From the NCBI GenBank assembly GCA_021775005.1, contig JAJFIK010000050.1:1-64000 (forward strand): DNA of 64,000 bases, read 5' to 3'. Below are positions 8,659 through 17,270 of this stretch, one piece after another. Each line of letters opens with the position of its first letter. The stretch's first letter is position 1. A model generated the notes under the pieces. It saw nothing but the letters and a program-made list of their open reading frames with translations. It had not been told where the DNA came from and searched no databases. Made by a program: the position numbers and the translations under genes. This DNA comes from Rhodospirillales bacterium (GTDB lineage Bacteria; Pseudomonadota; Alphaproteobacteria; JAJFIK01).

Positions 8659-9864
8659 TTGGCTGCTTACCGTCCTCTTAGTGATGCAGATGTTCACAGC
8701 AAGCGCGTTCTTGTGCGCGTTGACCTGAATGTACCCATGCAGGACGGCAAGATTTTTGACGCCACGCGGATTGAGCGCATCCTGCCCACCATCAATGAGC
8801 TTCGCCATGGCCGTGCGAAGATCATGTTGTTGAGTCACTTTGGCCGTCCCAAAGGCAGAGTGGTGCCGAAGATGAGCCTTGGCCCCATCGCCGATGCCAT
8901 TGCCAACGCCCTGGGGGAGCCAGTGTTCTTTGTGGATGATTGCGTGGGTCACAAAGTACGTGACGCGGCCGACGCCTTGAAGCCGGGCCGCGTGCTGCTG
9001 CTGGAGAACACACGCTTTCATGCGGGCGAAGAAGCCAATGACCAGAACTTTGCGCGGGAGCTTGCGGGCGAGGCCGATGTTTTCGTCAGCGACGCCTTTT
9101 CCGCCGCCCACCGCGCCCATGCCTCCACCGAAGGCATTACCCATTTTCTGCCGACCTTTGCCGGCCGCGCCATGCAGACCGAACTTGATGCCCTCGAAGC
9201 AGCGCTGGGCAGCCCGGCGCATCCGGTGGTGGCCGTTGTCGGCGGCGCAAAAGTTTCCACCAAACTTGATCTTTTGAGCAATCTGGTAAGCAAAGTTGAC
9301 ATGCTGATCATCGGCGGCGGTATGGCCAACACATTTCTGGCCGCCCAAGGCAAGCCGGTGGGCAAATCGCTTTGCGAACATGACCTCACCGATACCGCCG
9401 CAAAAATCATGAAGCTGGCCAAAAGCGCTTCGTGCGAAATTATTTTGCCAACAGATGTTGTGGTCGCCAGTGAATTCAAAGCGGGCGCGGCCTCCAAAGT
9501 CGTGGGCATCAATGATGTGGCAAACGAGGACATGATCCTCGATGTGGGCCCGGACAGTATCGAAGTGGTGGCAGACAAATTCGCCGCCGCTAAAACCTTG
9601 GTTTGGAACGGCCCGTTCGGCGCATTTGAAATTGAGCCGTTTGACAAGGGCACCGTTGCTGCCGCGCAAAAAGCAGCAGAGCTAGTCCAGGCAGGAAAGC
9701 TTATTGCTGTCGCCGGAGGCGGTGACACGGTGGCGGCGCTTAATGCTGCAGGCGTTGCAGATAAGTTCACATACGTCTCCACAGCCGGGGGCGCATTTTT
9801 GGAATGGATGGAAGGCAAGGAATTGCCAGGGGTCGCCGCGCTTGCCGCGCGCGCCACAGCTTGA
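8659..9864 (+). CDS. pgk: Phosphoglycerate kinase
   Basis: Transfers the acyl phosphate of 1,3-bisphosphoglycerate to ADP. The start is a TTG at 8659 (product [12 protein letters not shown]), preceded by AAAGGAAA and eleven bases after the gap stop; upstream in-frame ATGs lie inside gap and are rejected. It is 401 residues. Motifs are [12 protein letters not shown], the substrate loop [30 protein letters not shown], the nucleotide-binding WNGPFGAFE, and the terminal GGGDTVAAL with the hinge [19 protein letters not shown]. It is third in the carbon operon. Confidence 0.97.
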   Translation: MAAYRPLSDADVHSKRVLVRVDLNVPMQDGKIFDATRIERILPTINELRHGRAKIMLLSHFGRPKGRVVPKMSLGPIADAIANALGEPVFFVDDCVGHKVRDAADALKPGRVLLLENTRFHAGEEANDQNFARELAGEADVFVSDAFSAAHRAHASTEGITHFLPTFAGRAMQTELDALEAALGSPAHPVVAVVGGAKVSTKLDLLSNLVSKVDMLIIGGGMANTFLAAQGKPVGKSLCEHDLTDTAAKIMKLAKSASCEIILPTDVVVASEFKAGAASKVVGINDVANEDMILDVGPDSIEVVADKFAAAKTLVWNGPFGAFEIEPFDKGTVAAAQKAAELVQAGKLIAVAGGGDTVAALNAAGVADKFTYVSTAGGAFLEWMEGKELPGVAALAARATA

Positions 9865-9875
9865 GGGAGTAAAAC

Positions 9876-10913
9876 ATGAACTTGGACGCACTAAACAAAG
9901 TGGCAGTGCAAATCGTAGCGCCGGGCAAGGGCATTCTTGCTGCGGACGAAAGCACCGGCACGATCAAAAAGCGTTTTGACAGTATTGGCGCGCAGTCGAC
10001 CGAAGACAGCCGCCGTGATTATCGCGAGATGTTGTTCCGCACCACCAGCGCCATGGAAAACAACATCTCCGGCGTCATCCTTTATGATGAAACCATTCGC
10101 CAAAACGCCAAGGATGGCACGCCGCTGGTAAAACTCATTACCGATGCAGGCAGCCTGCCCGGCATCAAAGTCGACGGCGGCGCCAAGGAATTGCAATTCT
10201 GCGAAGGCGAGAAAATCACCGAAGGCCTTGATGGTCTTCCCGCTCGTGTGGCGGAATACGTCAAGCTCGGGGCCAAGTTCGCCAAATGGCGTGCGGTTAT
10301 TGATATGGGCCGGGGCGGTGATCGCTCCATCCCCTCATACACCTGCATTCAAACCAACGCTCATGCCCTCGCGCGCTATGCAGCGATCTGCCAGGAAGGC
10401 GGGTTGGTGCCAATCGTTGAACCTGAAATTCTTATGGACGGCGATCACGACATTGATGCCTGCGCCGCGGCCACCGAATGGGCGCTGAAAGAACTTTACC
10501 AACAGCTCTACTTCAATCGCGTGGCGCTCGAAGGCACCATCTTGAAACCGAACATGGTGATCTCTGGCAAGCTCGCCAAAAACCGCGCCAGCGTTACTGA
10601 AGTGGCGGAAAAGACTGTGCGCATCTTGAAGGCCAGCGTGCCCGCTGCCGTACCAGCGGTTTGCTTCCTTTCCGGTGGTCAATCGGATGAAGAAGCCACC
10701 GCGCATCTTTCCGCGATGAACGCAGCCTTCGACTTGCCGTGGGGGCTTTCGTTCTCCTACGGTCGCGCGCTTCAACACGCCGCGCTCAACGCTTGGGGCG
10801 GCAAAGAAGAAAATGAACCCGCCGCGCAGGCTGCCTTTGCCCATCGCGCCCGCATGAATGGCCTCGCCGCCAAAGGCGAATGGACACAAGCGCTTGAGAA
10901 AAGCGCCGCCTAA
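9876..10913 (+). CDS. fba: Class I fructose-bisphosphate aldolase
   Basis: A 345-residue Schiff-base (class I, eukaryote-like) aldolase that splits fructose-1,6-bisphosphate. Key features are the N-terminal GKGILAADESTGTIKKRF (about 18-34), KWRAVIDMG (about 137-145), VPIVEPEILMDG and the Schiff-base Lys224 in GTILKPNMV. The phosphate site SGGQSDEEATAHLS and the closing LSFSYGRALQ also fit. It is fourth in the operon after a GAGGGAG ribosome site. Many alphaproteobacteria use class II aldolase in this spot, so the class I form is a useful trait. A palindromic repeat element follows before thiE. Confidence 0.96.
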   Translation: MNLDALNKVAVQIVAPGKGILAADESTGTIKKRFDSIGAQSTEDSRRDYREMLFRTTSAMENNISGVILYDETIRQNAKDGTPLVKLITDAGSLPGIKVDGGAKELQFCEGEKITEGLDGLPARVAEYVKLGAKFAKWRAVIDMGRGGDRSIPSYTCIQTNAHALARYAAICQEGGLVPIVEPEILMDGDHDIDACAAATEWALKELYQQLYFNRVALEGTILKPNMVISGKLAKNRASVTEVAEKTVRILKASVPAAVPAVCFLSGGQSDEEATAHLSAMNAAFDLPWGLSFSYGRALQHAALNAWGGKEENEPAAQAAFAHRARMNGLAAKGEWTQALEKSAA

Positions 10914-10921
10914 ATCTTTCC

Positions 10922-11019
10922 GTCATTCCGGGGCTTCGCAATGCGAAGAAACCGGAATCTCACTCGTCTTGCCGCGTCGCAAGATCCCGGGTTCGGACAA
11001 TCGTCCGCCCCGGGATGAC
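10922..11019. repeat. Bipartite palindromic intergenic repeat
   Basis: Two stem-loops lie back to back. One is ATTCCGG (10925-10931) with CCGGAAT (10952-10958), with an inner CTTCGC/GCGAAG. The other is ATCCCGGG (10984-10991) with CCCGGGAT (11009-11016), with an inner CGGAC/GTCCG. The two ends GTCATTCCGGGG and CCCCGGGATGAC are also near-complements. This is the style of dispersed palindromic repeats in alphaproteobacterial genomes. It lies on the fba-thiE transcript and might stabilise the upstream message. Confidence 0.75.
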
Positions 11020-11030
11020 AAGGGACAAAT

Positions 11031-11690
11031 ATGAACGACGACCGCTGCCGGCTCTACCTAATCACGCCGCCCCGTCTGGATGATGTCGCCGCGTTTGCGG
11101 CTGAACTGGAAGCAGCATTAGGTGCTGGCGATGTGGCTTGTCTGCAATTGCGCCTGAAAGATGCCAGCGATGATGTGGTCTTGACCACGGCGGCGGCGCT
11201 CTTGCCCCTTTGCCATGCACATGATGTAGCGTTGATTATCAATGATCGCCCAGATTTAGCGATTCAGGCCAGCGCTGACGGCGTCCATGTGGGCCAGGAT
11301 GATACGCCCTACCACGACGCCCGCGAAGCGCTCGGCCCTGACCGCATCGTCGGCGTCACCTGCCATGACAATCGCCATCTTGCCATGGCCGCAGGCGAAG
11401 CAGGGGCGGATTACGTGGCCTTTGGCGCCTTCTTCCATACGGCCACCAAGGTGCCCAAATCCCATGCTGAAATGGACTTGCTTGAATGGTGGGCGACATT
11501 TTTCACGGTGCCGTGTGTCGCTATCGGCGGAATTACGTTGGAAAATGCTGCGACAGTTGTTAAAGCAGGGGCTGACTTCATCGCCGTCTCGGGCGGCGTG
11601 TGGTCATATCCGGGGGGAGCGGCGGAAGCGGTTTGGGAATTCAACACCCTTATTGACGACGCCATGACGGCAAGAACGATAACGGACTGA
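11031..11690 (+). CDS. thiE: Thiamine-phosphate synthase family protein (ThiE-like)
   Basis: A 219-residue (beta/alpha)8 protein that would join HMP-pyrophosphate and thiazole phosphate. Motifs match ThiE in order: LYLITPP (about 8-14), CLQLRLKDA (about 39-47), ALIINDRPDLAIQ (about 68-80), DGVHVGQDD (about 84-92), GVTCHD, YVAFGAFFHTATK, IGGI and FIAVSGGV. The pyrophosphate motif is FGAFFHTATK rather than the common GPVFPTPTK, so it may belong to a divergent subgroup. It lies five bases before the Sel1 gene and 117 after fba. No TPP riboswitch is recognisable in front of it, and thiamine genes such as thiC or thiG are absent here. Confidence 0.82.
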   Translation: MNDDRCRLYLITPPRLDDVAAFAAELEAALGAGDVACLQLRLKDASDDVVLTTAAALLPLCHAHDVALIINDRPDLAIQASADGVHVGQDDTPYHDAREALGPDRIVGVTCHDNRHLAMAAGEAGADYVAFGAFFHTATKVPKSHAEMDLLEWWATFFTVPCVAIGGITLENAATVVKAGADFIAVSGGVWSYPGGAAEAVWEFNTLIDDAMTARTITD

Positions 11691-11694
11691 CGCC

Positions 11695-12738
11695 ATGCGC
11701 AACTTCGGATTTCTTCTCACATTGACTTTGGGCCTTGCCATCAGCGCGCCTGCGGCAGCTGATTTCAATGGCGCGTTGCGCGCCTATGAAGCGGGCGATT
11801 ATCAATCAGCGCTGGGGGAATTTCGCACCCTTGCAAACGCCGGCGATTCCGATGCCCAAACTATTCTCGCGTTGATGTATCTCGAAGGCCAGGCGGTCGA
11901 GACAAACATGGCTGAAGCCATTCGCTGGTATGCCAGTGCCGCCGAGCAAGGCCAGATTGATGCCCAATACGCCCTTGCCTTGATCGCCATGGAAGGCGCA
12001 GGCGGGGCCGCGCAAGATGCGGCGACCGCAGCCCTTTGGATGACAGAAGCGGCGCGGCGTGGGCATGTCTTTGCGCAATTTGATCTGGGCAATATGTATG
12101 CCCAGGGCGACGGTGTTGCAGCCTCAGACGCAGACGCGGCCCGCTGGTTTGAAGCCGCTGCCAATCAAGGTCACCGCGACGCGCAATATAACCTAGGCGT
12201 GCTTTATCTCGCCGGACGCGGTGTGGCCCAAAGCGCGCCCACAGCTCTGAGTTGGTTTGAACAGGCTGCCGAACAAGGCCATAGAGACGCGCAATATAAC
12301 TTGGGTATTTCATTCCTCACCGGGCGCAACGTGGAGGCCAACCCGGCCGAAGCGGTGCGCTGGCTCCAGGCCGCTTCGGACCAAGATCAACTCAATGCCG
12401 TAGTCGCGCTGGGCTTGCTGCACTTTGAAGGTCAACAAGGGGTGGAGCGCGACGAAGCGCTTGCCGCCCAGCACTTCCTGCGCGCCGCCGAAGCAGGCAA
12501 TGCCGAAGGGCAATACTTCCTTGCCGTGCTTTACTCTCGCGGCATGGGCGTCGAGCAGAACCCTGTTGAAGCTTATGCCTGGAATGACCTCGCCAGCCGC
12601 CGTGCGCAGGCAGGTACTGAGCTTAGCACGCGGATTGAGTCCCTTCGCCAGTCCTTGACAGGCCTCATGAACCCCAGCGAGGTTGCCCAAGCTGAGACCC
12701 TGTCCCGAGATCGGGCCCAAACCATCGCTGGCAACTAG
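11695..12738 (+). CDS. Secreted Sel1-repeat (TPR-like) protein
   Basis: 347 residues with a signal peptide (NFGFLLTLTLGLAISAPAAA, cleavage after about residue 22). At least six Sel1-like repeats of about 36 residues follow. They carry the signature A..WY..AAEQG...AQY.L..(M/L)Y..G.GV at about 60-280 and include two near-identical units ending in AEQGHRDAQYNLG. Such solenoids scaffold protein contacts, often in the periplasm or envelope. It follows thiE by five bases. The charged tail after residue 295 is unique. No enzymatic function is visible. Confidence 0.88.
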   Translation: MRNFGFLLTLTLGLAISAPAAADFNGALRAYEAGDYQSALGEFRTLANAGDSDAQTILALMYLEGQAVETNMAEAIRWYASAAEQGQIDAQYALALIAMEGAGGAAQDAATAALWMTEAARRGHVFAQFDLGNMYAQGDGVAASDADAARWFEAAANQGHRDAQYNLGVLYLAGRGVAQSAPTALSWFEQAAEQGHRDAQYNLGISFLTGRNVEANPAEAVRWLQAASDQDQLNAVVALGLLHFEGQQGVERDEALAAQHFLRAAEAGNAEGQYFLAVLYSRGMGVEQNPVEAYAWNDLASRRAQAGTELSTRIESLRQSLTGLMNPSEVAQAETLSRDRAQTIAGN

Positions 12739-12761
12739 CTACGCCTTAACCCATCTGAGCA

Positions 12762-12790
12762 TTGCCCCACCGATAACCCCCTGATAGGTT
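12762..12790 (+). promoter_or_regulatory. Candidate sigma-70-type promoter for efp
   Basis: TTGCCC (12762-12767), a 17-base spacer, then TAGGTT (12785-12790), about 75 bases before the efp ATG. The -35 is good and the -10 is weak. It lies in the only untranslated gap between the Sel1 gene and efp. Confidence 0.35.
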
Positions 12791-12866
12791 CCGCGCGGCT
12801 CGTAGAGGGACGCTTGCATGAGCGCCCGCCGCATCGGACATTCACATCAAATGCAAGCAGGACGTT

Positions 12867-13430
12867 ATGAAGATCAACGGCAATGAAATTCGCCAAGGCA
12901 ATGTGATCGAGCACAAGAAGGGCCTTTGGGTCGCGGTGAAGTGCCAATCTGTAAAACCAGGTAAGGGGGGCGCGTTCAACCAGGTTGAACTGAAAAATCT
13001 TATCGATGGCTCAAAGCTCAATGAACGCTTTCGCTCCAGTGAAACTGTTGAGCGGGTGCGCCTTGAGCAAAAGGACCATCAGTTTCTTTATGGCAACGAC
13101 GAGACCCTCACATTCATGGACCTTGAGAGCTTTGATCAGATTGAACTTCAACGCGACTTTGTTGGCGATCGTGCGGCGTATCTACAAGACGGTATGAAAG
13201 TCGTCGTGGAAATCCATGAGGAGCGCCCCATCGGTATTTCCATTCCTGCGCAAGTGGTGCTTGAGATTACTGAGACCGACCCCACCGTTAAAGGTCAAAC
13301 GGCGGCGGCGTCCTACAAGCCAGCGGTGCTGGAAAATGGCATTCGCATCATGGTGCCGCCTTTTGTGACAGTTGGTGAGAAGATCGTTGTCGACACAAAC
13401 GAAAGCGCCTACGTGCGCCGCGCTGACTAA
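12867..13430 (+). CDS. efp: Translation elongation factor P
   Basis: EF-P rescues ribosomes stalled at polyproline. At 187 residues it is full length, with the three OB-like domains. The loop that reaches the peptidyl-transferase centre reads KPGKGGAF, with Lys33 at the tip as in lysine-type EF-P that can be beta-lysylated by EpmA. No epmA or epmB is in the window. The C-terminal signature [25 protein letters not shown] is complete. suhB starts five bases after the stop, so the two are co-transcribed, a common pairing in this class. Confidence 0.97.
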   Translation: MKINGNEIRQGNVIEHKKGLWVAVKCQSVKPGKGGAFNQVELKNLIDGSKLNERFRSSETVERVRLEQKDHQFLYGNDETLTFMDLESFDQIELQRDFVGDRAAYLQDGMKVVVEIHEERPIGISIPAQVVLEITETDPTVKGQTAAASYKPAVLENGIRIMVPPFVTVGEKIVVDTNESAYVRRAD

Positions 13431-13435
13431 CGCCC

Positions 13436-14230
13436 ATGGCCCTCACCTCCCCCACTATGACTGTGATGACTGCGGCGGTGCGCAAAGCGTCGCGGAAACT
13501 TTCGCGAGATTTTGGCGAAGTCGAAAATCTTCAGGTCTCAAAAAAAGGCCCCGCTGACTTTGTCACGGCAGCTGATCTTGCAGCAGAGAAAGTCCTGCGC
13601 GAGGAATTAGAGCGCGCGCGCCCGGGATACAGCTTCTTGCTGGAAGAAGGCGGCGTGATAAAGGGGACTGACGCAACACACCGCTGGATCATTGACCCCC
13701 TCGATGGCACCACGAATTTCATGCACGCCATACCGCATTTTGCAATTTCAGTGGCGCTTGAGCGCAACGGTGTGATCGTTGCGGGCGTCGTCTATAATCC
13801 TGTCACCAATGAGCTCTACACCGCAGAGCGGGGACGCGGTGCCTACATCAATGACCGCCGCTTACGAGTCTCATCGCGAACCAATTTGACCGAGTGTTTA
13901 TTCGCCACCGGGCTGCCGTTTCACGGCAAGGCCCATCACGAATCAACCCTCTCAGAAGTGGGTGCCGTAATGACCATGGCGGCAGGCGTGCGCCGATTTG
14001 GCGCCGCTTCGCTGGATCTTGCCTATGTGGCGGCAGGGCGCTTTGACGGCTATTGGGAGCGCGACCTCGCCCCTTGGGACATAGCGGCAGGTATTTTGCT
14101 GGTTCGCGAGGCCGGCGGTATGGTTTCAGACTTCGTCGGTCGCGATAACTCATTGAAATCAGGGGAAATTCTGGCAACAAACGGCGTGGTTCATGACCGT
14201 TTTCGCACCTTATTGGCCGGCGGGCGCTAA
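13436..14230 (+). CDS. suhB: Inositol monophosphatase family protein (SuhB-like)
   Basis: A 264-residue Mg-dependent sugar/inositol phosphatase. Metal-binding motifs are LLEEGG (Glu70/Glu71), the first signature WIIDPLDGTTNFMH (Asp87 and Asp90) and the second signature APWDIAAGILLVREAGG near 211-227. KKGPADFVTAAD near 37-48 is the usual N-terminal loop. SuhB homologues hydrolyse myo-inositol-1-phosphate and in E. coli also act in rRNA transcription antitermination; the latter cannot be judged here. It is probably transcribed with efp. Confidence 0.94.
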   Translation: MALTSPTMTVMTAAVRKASRKLSRDFGEVENLQVSKKGPADFVTAADLAAEKVLREELERARPGYSFLLEEGGVIKGTDATHRWIIDPLDGTTNFMHAIPHFAISVALERNGVIVAGVVYNPVTNELYTAERGRGAYINDRRLRVSSRTNLTECLFATGLPFHGKAHHESTLSEVGAVMTMAAGVRRFGAASLDLAYVAAGRFDGYWERDLAPWDIAAGILLVREAGGMVSDFVGRDNSLKSGEILATNGVVHDRFRTLLAGGR

Positions 14231-14415
14231 AAAGAACCCCCCGCTGCACCGCAAAAAAGGTTAATTTTTCGCGTCAAACGTCACCGAATCGCATGGAACC
14301 CGTTTTAATCTGCGGCGTTAAAGGTTAAAACGTCCTTAGGTGGGGGGGCGAGTTGAGGTACATCTGTGCGGCTGGGGACAAGCCGCCAACGTGCAACGCT
14401 TGCCAGGAACGAGAA

Positions 14416-15231
14416 ATGAACTCGGACACCAAACAATCGGCGCAGGCCGAACATATTGGGAAGACGCTTAGGCGCTCAAACACGGCGCGCATCGCAGCGT
14501 TAACGGCTGTGGCTGTGATCGTTGTAATTGCAGGCCCCCCAGGGCTTGCGACCGGACCAAGCCCAACCAACACATCTGCCTCAACGCTGCTGAGCGGGAA
14601 CACCGCTGTCTTTCGCGCGCAGATCGAAACCACGCGGATTTCCTTTGAACTGATTGAGACCACCGACACGCTTTCAGAAGAAAGTTCTTCTTACGCTGAG
14701 CGCCGTGTGGGGCCACTGTCTTTTCCCGACGGGGCCATAAACGTGCCTTGGGGGCCCTCCATTGGATCGACCACAGGGCGAGCCTATCCCGCTAGTGAAG
14801 AGAGCCAAACTGCCGGAGCAGGACAAACCATTACCGCGCCTCGCCTTGAAGGGGCGTTGGATGTCTTAAACGTTGCCTTGCGGCCTGGCCCCTCCGATGC
14901 CGACACTGTTGCTGCCATTGACGCCGTTCGCACCTCAGTCGCTTTTGATCAAACCAGCACGCATCTAAGCCAAGACGCAGAAGACAGCCTGGACCAACTT
15001 GCCGCGCAACTCTTGCAAGGTGACTTCCGTATTCAATTGCGCGCCTTTGGCGGTTCGGCCTCAGATCGCTCCCATAACGCGCGGCGTCTTGCCCTGCGAC
15101 GAGCATTGGCGGTGCGCAATCACCTGATGGAGCGCGGTGTGAGCCAGGACCGCATGATTGTGCGGGCATTGGGCGGCGCGGTTGATGGTGGCCCGGCAAA
15201 TCGGGTCGATGTGGTCGCTGCAACCAGTTAA
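14416..15231 (+). CDS. OmpA-domain membrane-anchored protein
   Basis: 271 residues with one N-terminal transmembrane helix (about 28-48, AALTAVAVIVVIAGPPGLA), a low-complexity Ser/Thr-rich linker to about 150, and a C-terminal OmpA-like domain. The domain runs from VAFDQTSTHLSQDAEDSLDQLAAQL through RIQLRAFGGSASD, NARRLALRRALAVRNHLMERGV and MIVRALGG. The start is the ATG at 14416 behind GGAACGAGAA; the longer TTG frame is rejected. The domain lacks the full GHTD peptidoglycan signature, so binding may be weak. It is the first of three envelope genes with the TolQ-like and MotB-like partners. Confidence 0.85.
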   Translation: MNSDTKQSAQAEHIGKTLRRSNTARIAALTAVAVIVVIAGPPGLATGPSPTNTSASTLLSGNTAVFRAQIETTRISFELIETTDTLSEESSSYAERRVGPLSFPDGAINVPWGPSIGSTTGRAYPASEESQTAGAGQTITAPRLEGALDVLNVALRPGPSDADTVAAIDAVRTSVAFDQTSTHLSQDAEDSLDQLAAQLLQGDFRIQLRAFGGSASDRSHNARRLALRRALAVRNHLMERGVSQDRMIVRALGGAVDGGPANRVDVVAATS

Positions 15232-15312
15232 CGAGCACCTCCCACTTGTTCCACGCTCACGCCACAATTCAAAGCTAGCGTCCGCACCAACACATAGGGG
15301 CGGATCTGCGAC

Positions 15313-16227
15313 ATGGCACGACGCAAGAAAGACGACGACTTTGAATTCGGGTTCAGCTTCACAGAGCCGCGCGCCTATATTTTCCGAATGCTGCTTTGCG
15401 TGATTTTTGTGGTGCTGATCGGTGCGGTTCTATTTGAACCTTTGTGGCTCTCCTTTCAGGCAAACGTGGTCATCAATGGGGTGATCCTGGGTGCCCTTGC
15501 CATTGGCATTATCTATACCTTCCGACGCGTCACCACGCTGTGGCCAGAAATTCGCTGGATCAAAGAATTCAGACGCGCCGAACCCGGCCTCACTGTTCCC
15601 ACACGAACGGCCCTTTTGGCACCAATGTCCGCCATGTTGCGCGAACGCACCGGACCTATGCGCCTCAACACGCTCACCATGCGATCCATTTTGGATTCTA
15701 TCGGCGCGCGGCTTGATGAAAGCCGGGACCTTTCTCGCTACATGATCGGTCTGTTGATTTTTCTCGGGTTGCTGGGAACCTTTTGGGGCCTGCTCGACAC
15801 AGTGAATTCTGTGGGCACCGCTGTTCGCTCCCTTTCTGTTGATACGGGAACCTCTGAAAACGTGTTCGCTGATTTCCAAAGCGCCCTTGAGGGCCCCTTG
15901 GCCGGCATGGGCACGGCATTTTCTTCATCGCTCTTTGGTCTTGCGGGATCACTGGTAGTGGGATTTCTCGACTTGCAAGCCGCCTCTGCACAAAACCGAT
16001 TCTATAACGATCTTGAGGAATGGCTCTCAACGGTCACCACCATTGATATGGCGCCGGACCCTAGCGGCGCAGGAGGCGGAACGTCTACGGACCGCCTTGC
16101 GACGCAATTGGCCGCGCAACAGCAAGTCACAGCAGATCTTCTTGATAGCAATCGTCAACTGTCGGCAGAGCTCGCGCGGCTGTTCCATGCCATCGAGGGG
16201 CGCAACGGCCCCCGAAACGACGGCTAG
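15313..16227 (+). CDS. TolQ/ExbB/MotA-family proton channel protein
   Basis: 304 residues. Two N-terminal helices (about 26-46 and 52-72, YIFRMLLCVIFVVLIGAVLF and ILGALAIGIIYTF) precede a cytoplasmic segment. The family core then follows at about 138-225: YMIGLLIFLGLLGTFWGLLDTV followed by GPLAGMGTAFSSSLFGLAGSLVVGFLDL, the pattern of MotA/TolQ channels. The tail is short and polar. It lies two bases before the MotB-like gene. Such pairs turn proton flow into movement or force on the cell wall. The pair is not flagellar MotAB: no flagellar genes are seen and the lengths differ. Confidence 0.88.
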   Translation: MARRKKDDDFEFGFSFTEPRAYIFRMLLCVIFVVLIGAVLFEPLWLSFQANVVINGVILGALAIGIIYTFRRVTTLWPEIRWIKEFRRAEPGLTVPTRTALLAPMSAMLRERTGPMRLNTLTMRSILDSIGARLDESRDLSRYMIGLLIFLGLLGTFWGLLDTVNSVGTAVRSLSVDTGTSENVFADFQSALEGPLAGMGTAFSSSLFGLAGSLVVGFLDLQAASAQNRFYNDLEEWLSTVTTIDMAPDPSGAGGGTSTDRLATQLAAQQQVTADLLDSNRQLSAELARLFHAIEGRNGPRNDG

Positions 16228-16229
16228 CC

Positions 16230-17270
16230 ATGGCCTATACGCGATACAATCGCGGGCGAAATGTCAGCGCCGATTATTGGCCGGGCTTTGTGGACGCCCT
16301 TGCATCGTTGCTTCTTGTCATCATATTTCTGCTCACCGTTTTCATGATGTCGCAGTTTTATCTGCGCAATGAGCTCACCGGCCGCGACGAAACTTTGGCG
16401 CGACTGGAAAGCCAAATCGCTGAGCTTTCATCATTGCTTTCACTGGAGCGCCAAACCGCCGAAGACCTCCACGCGGAAATGACCACACTGACAGCCACAC
16501 TTGCGAGCGTAAGTACCCGCGCCCAAGATGCCGAAGCGGAAGTTAATCGGTTAGGCGGGCTCATTATCGGCATGGAGGGCGGCGCGGGGGAGCGTTCGGA
16601 CCTGGAAACAGAACTTGCTGACGAGCGCGAGCTGAGCGCCGAAGCGCAAGCGGCCCTGGCCATTGCCAATCAACAAATCGCGGCCCTTCGCCTGCAACTG
16701 GCGAGCATTCAGGAAGCCCTTGAGGCGTCTGAGGCCCGCGACCAGGAAAATGGCGCGGTAATTGCGGACTTGGGCCGTCGTCTTAATGCCGCCTTGGCGC
16801 AGCGGGTGCAGGAGCTTGCACGCTATCGCTCGGAGTTTTTCGGACGTCTGCGGGAAGTGCTTCAAGCGCGCGACGACATTGAAATTGTCGGCGACCGATT
16901 TGTGTTTCAGTCGGAGCTCTTTTTTGCGTCAGGGTCTGCAACGTTGAGCCTCGAAGGTCGCGGGGAATTGCAACGCCTTGCCGGGGCGTTAAACGAGATT
17001 TCCACCGCCATTCCCGAAGACATCAATTGGGTCTTGCGCGTGGACGGTCATACGGATCGCCGCCCCATAGCCACGGCAGAATTTCCGAGCAATTGGCACC
17101 TCTCCGCGGCACGCGCCATTTCCGTGGTGCAGTTCCTGCGCAGCGAAGGCGTACCGCCAGAGCGGTTGGTGGCAGCCGGCTTTGGTGAATATCAGCCACT
17201 GGACCCCGCTGATACTGTCGAGGCTCTGCGGCGCAATCGGCGCATTGAGTTCAAACTCACAGAACGCTAA
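16230..17270 (+). CDS. MotB/OmpA-like peptidoglycan-binding protein with coiled coil
   Basis: 346 residues. A single helix near 22-45 carries the channel-partner Asp (YWPGFVDALASLLLVIIFLLTV), as in MotB and TolR. A long coiled coil covers about 50-205. An OmpA-like domain covers about 220-346 with ELFFASGSATLSLEGRGELQRLA, VLRVDGHTDRRP, NWHLSAARAISVVQFLRSEGV and NRRIEFKL. It fits the stator partner of the preceding TolQ-like protein. Its stop overlaps the convergent lactonase-like gene by four bases. Confidence 0.9.
   Translation: MAYTRYNRGRNVSADYWPGFVDALASLLLVIIFLLTVFMMSQFYLRNELTGRDETLARLESQIAELSSLLSLERQTAEDLHAEMTTLTATLASVSTRAQDAEAEVNRLGGLIIGMEGGAGERSDLETELADERELSAEAQAALAIANQQIAALRLQLASIQEALEASEARDQENGAVIADLGRRLNAALAQRVQELARYRSEFFGRLREVLQARDDIEIVGDRFVFQSELFFASGSATLSLEGRGELQRLAGALNEISTAIPEDINWVLRVDGHTDRRPIATAEFPSNWHLSAARAISVVQFLRSEGVPPERLVAAGFGEYQPLDPADTVEALRRNRRIEFKLTER

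Noticed and set aside
5585-10913. Calvin-cycle (cbb) operon
   Set aside because: tkt-gap-pgk-fba resembles cbbTGKA, but no RuBisCO, phosphoribulokinase or CbbR gene is present on either side. Ordinary glycolysis/pentose phosphate use is the simpler reading.
14255-14335. CtrA-type binding site (TTAA-N7-TTAA)
   Set aside because: Several TTAA words occur upstream of the OmpA-domain gene, but no pair has the seven-base spacing.
14353-14415. Upstream TTG start for the OmpA-domain protein
   Set aside because: It adds 21 residues including three Cys and has no ribosome site, while ATG 14416 has one and gives a proper anchor helix.
15313-17270. Zorya-type anti-phage system (ZorA/ZorB)
   Set aside because: The TolQ-like protein lacks the long ZorA coiled-coil tail, and no ZorC, ZorD or ZorE homologue is adjacent. 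The neighbourhood (efp, suhB) is housekeeping.
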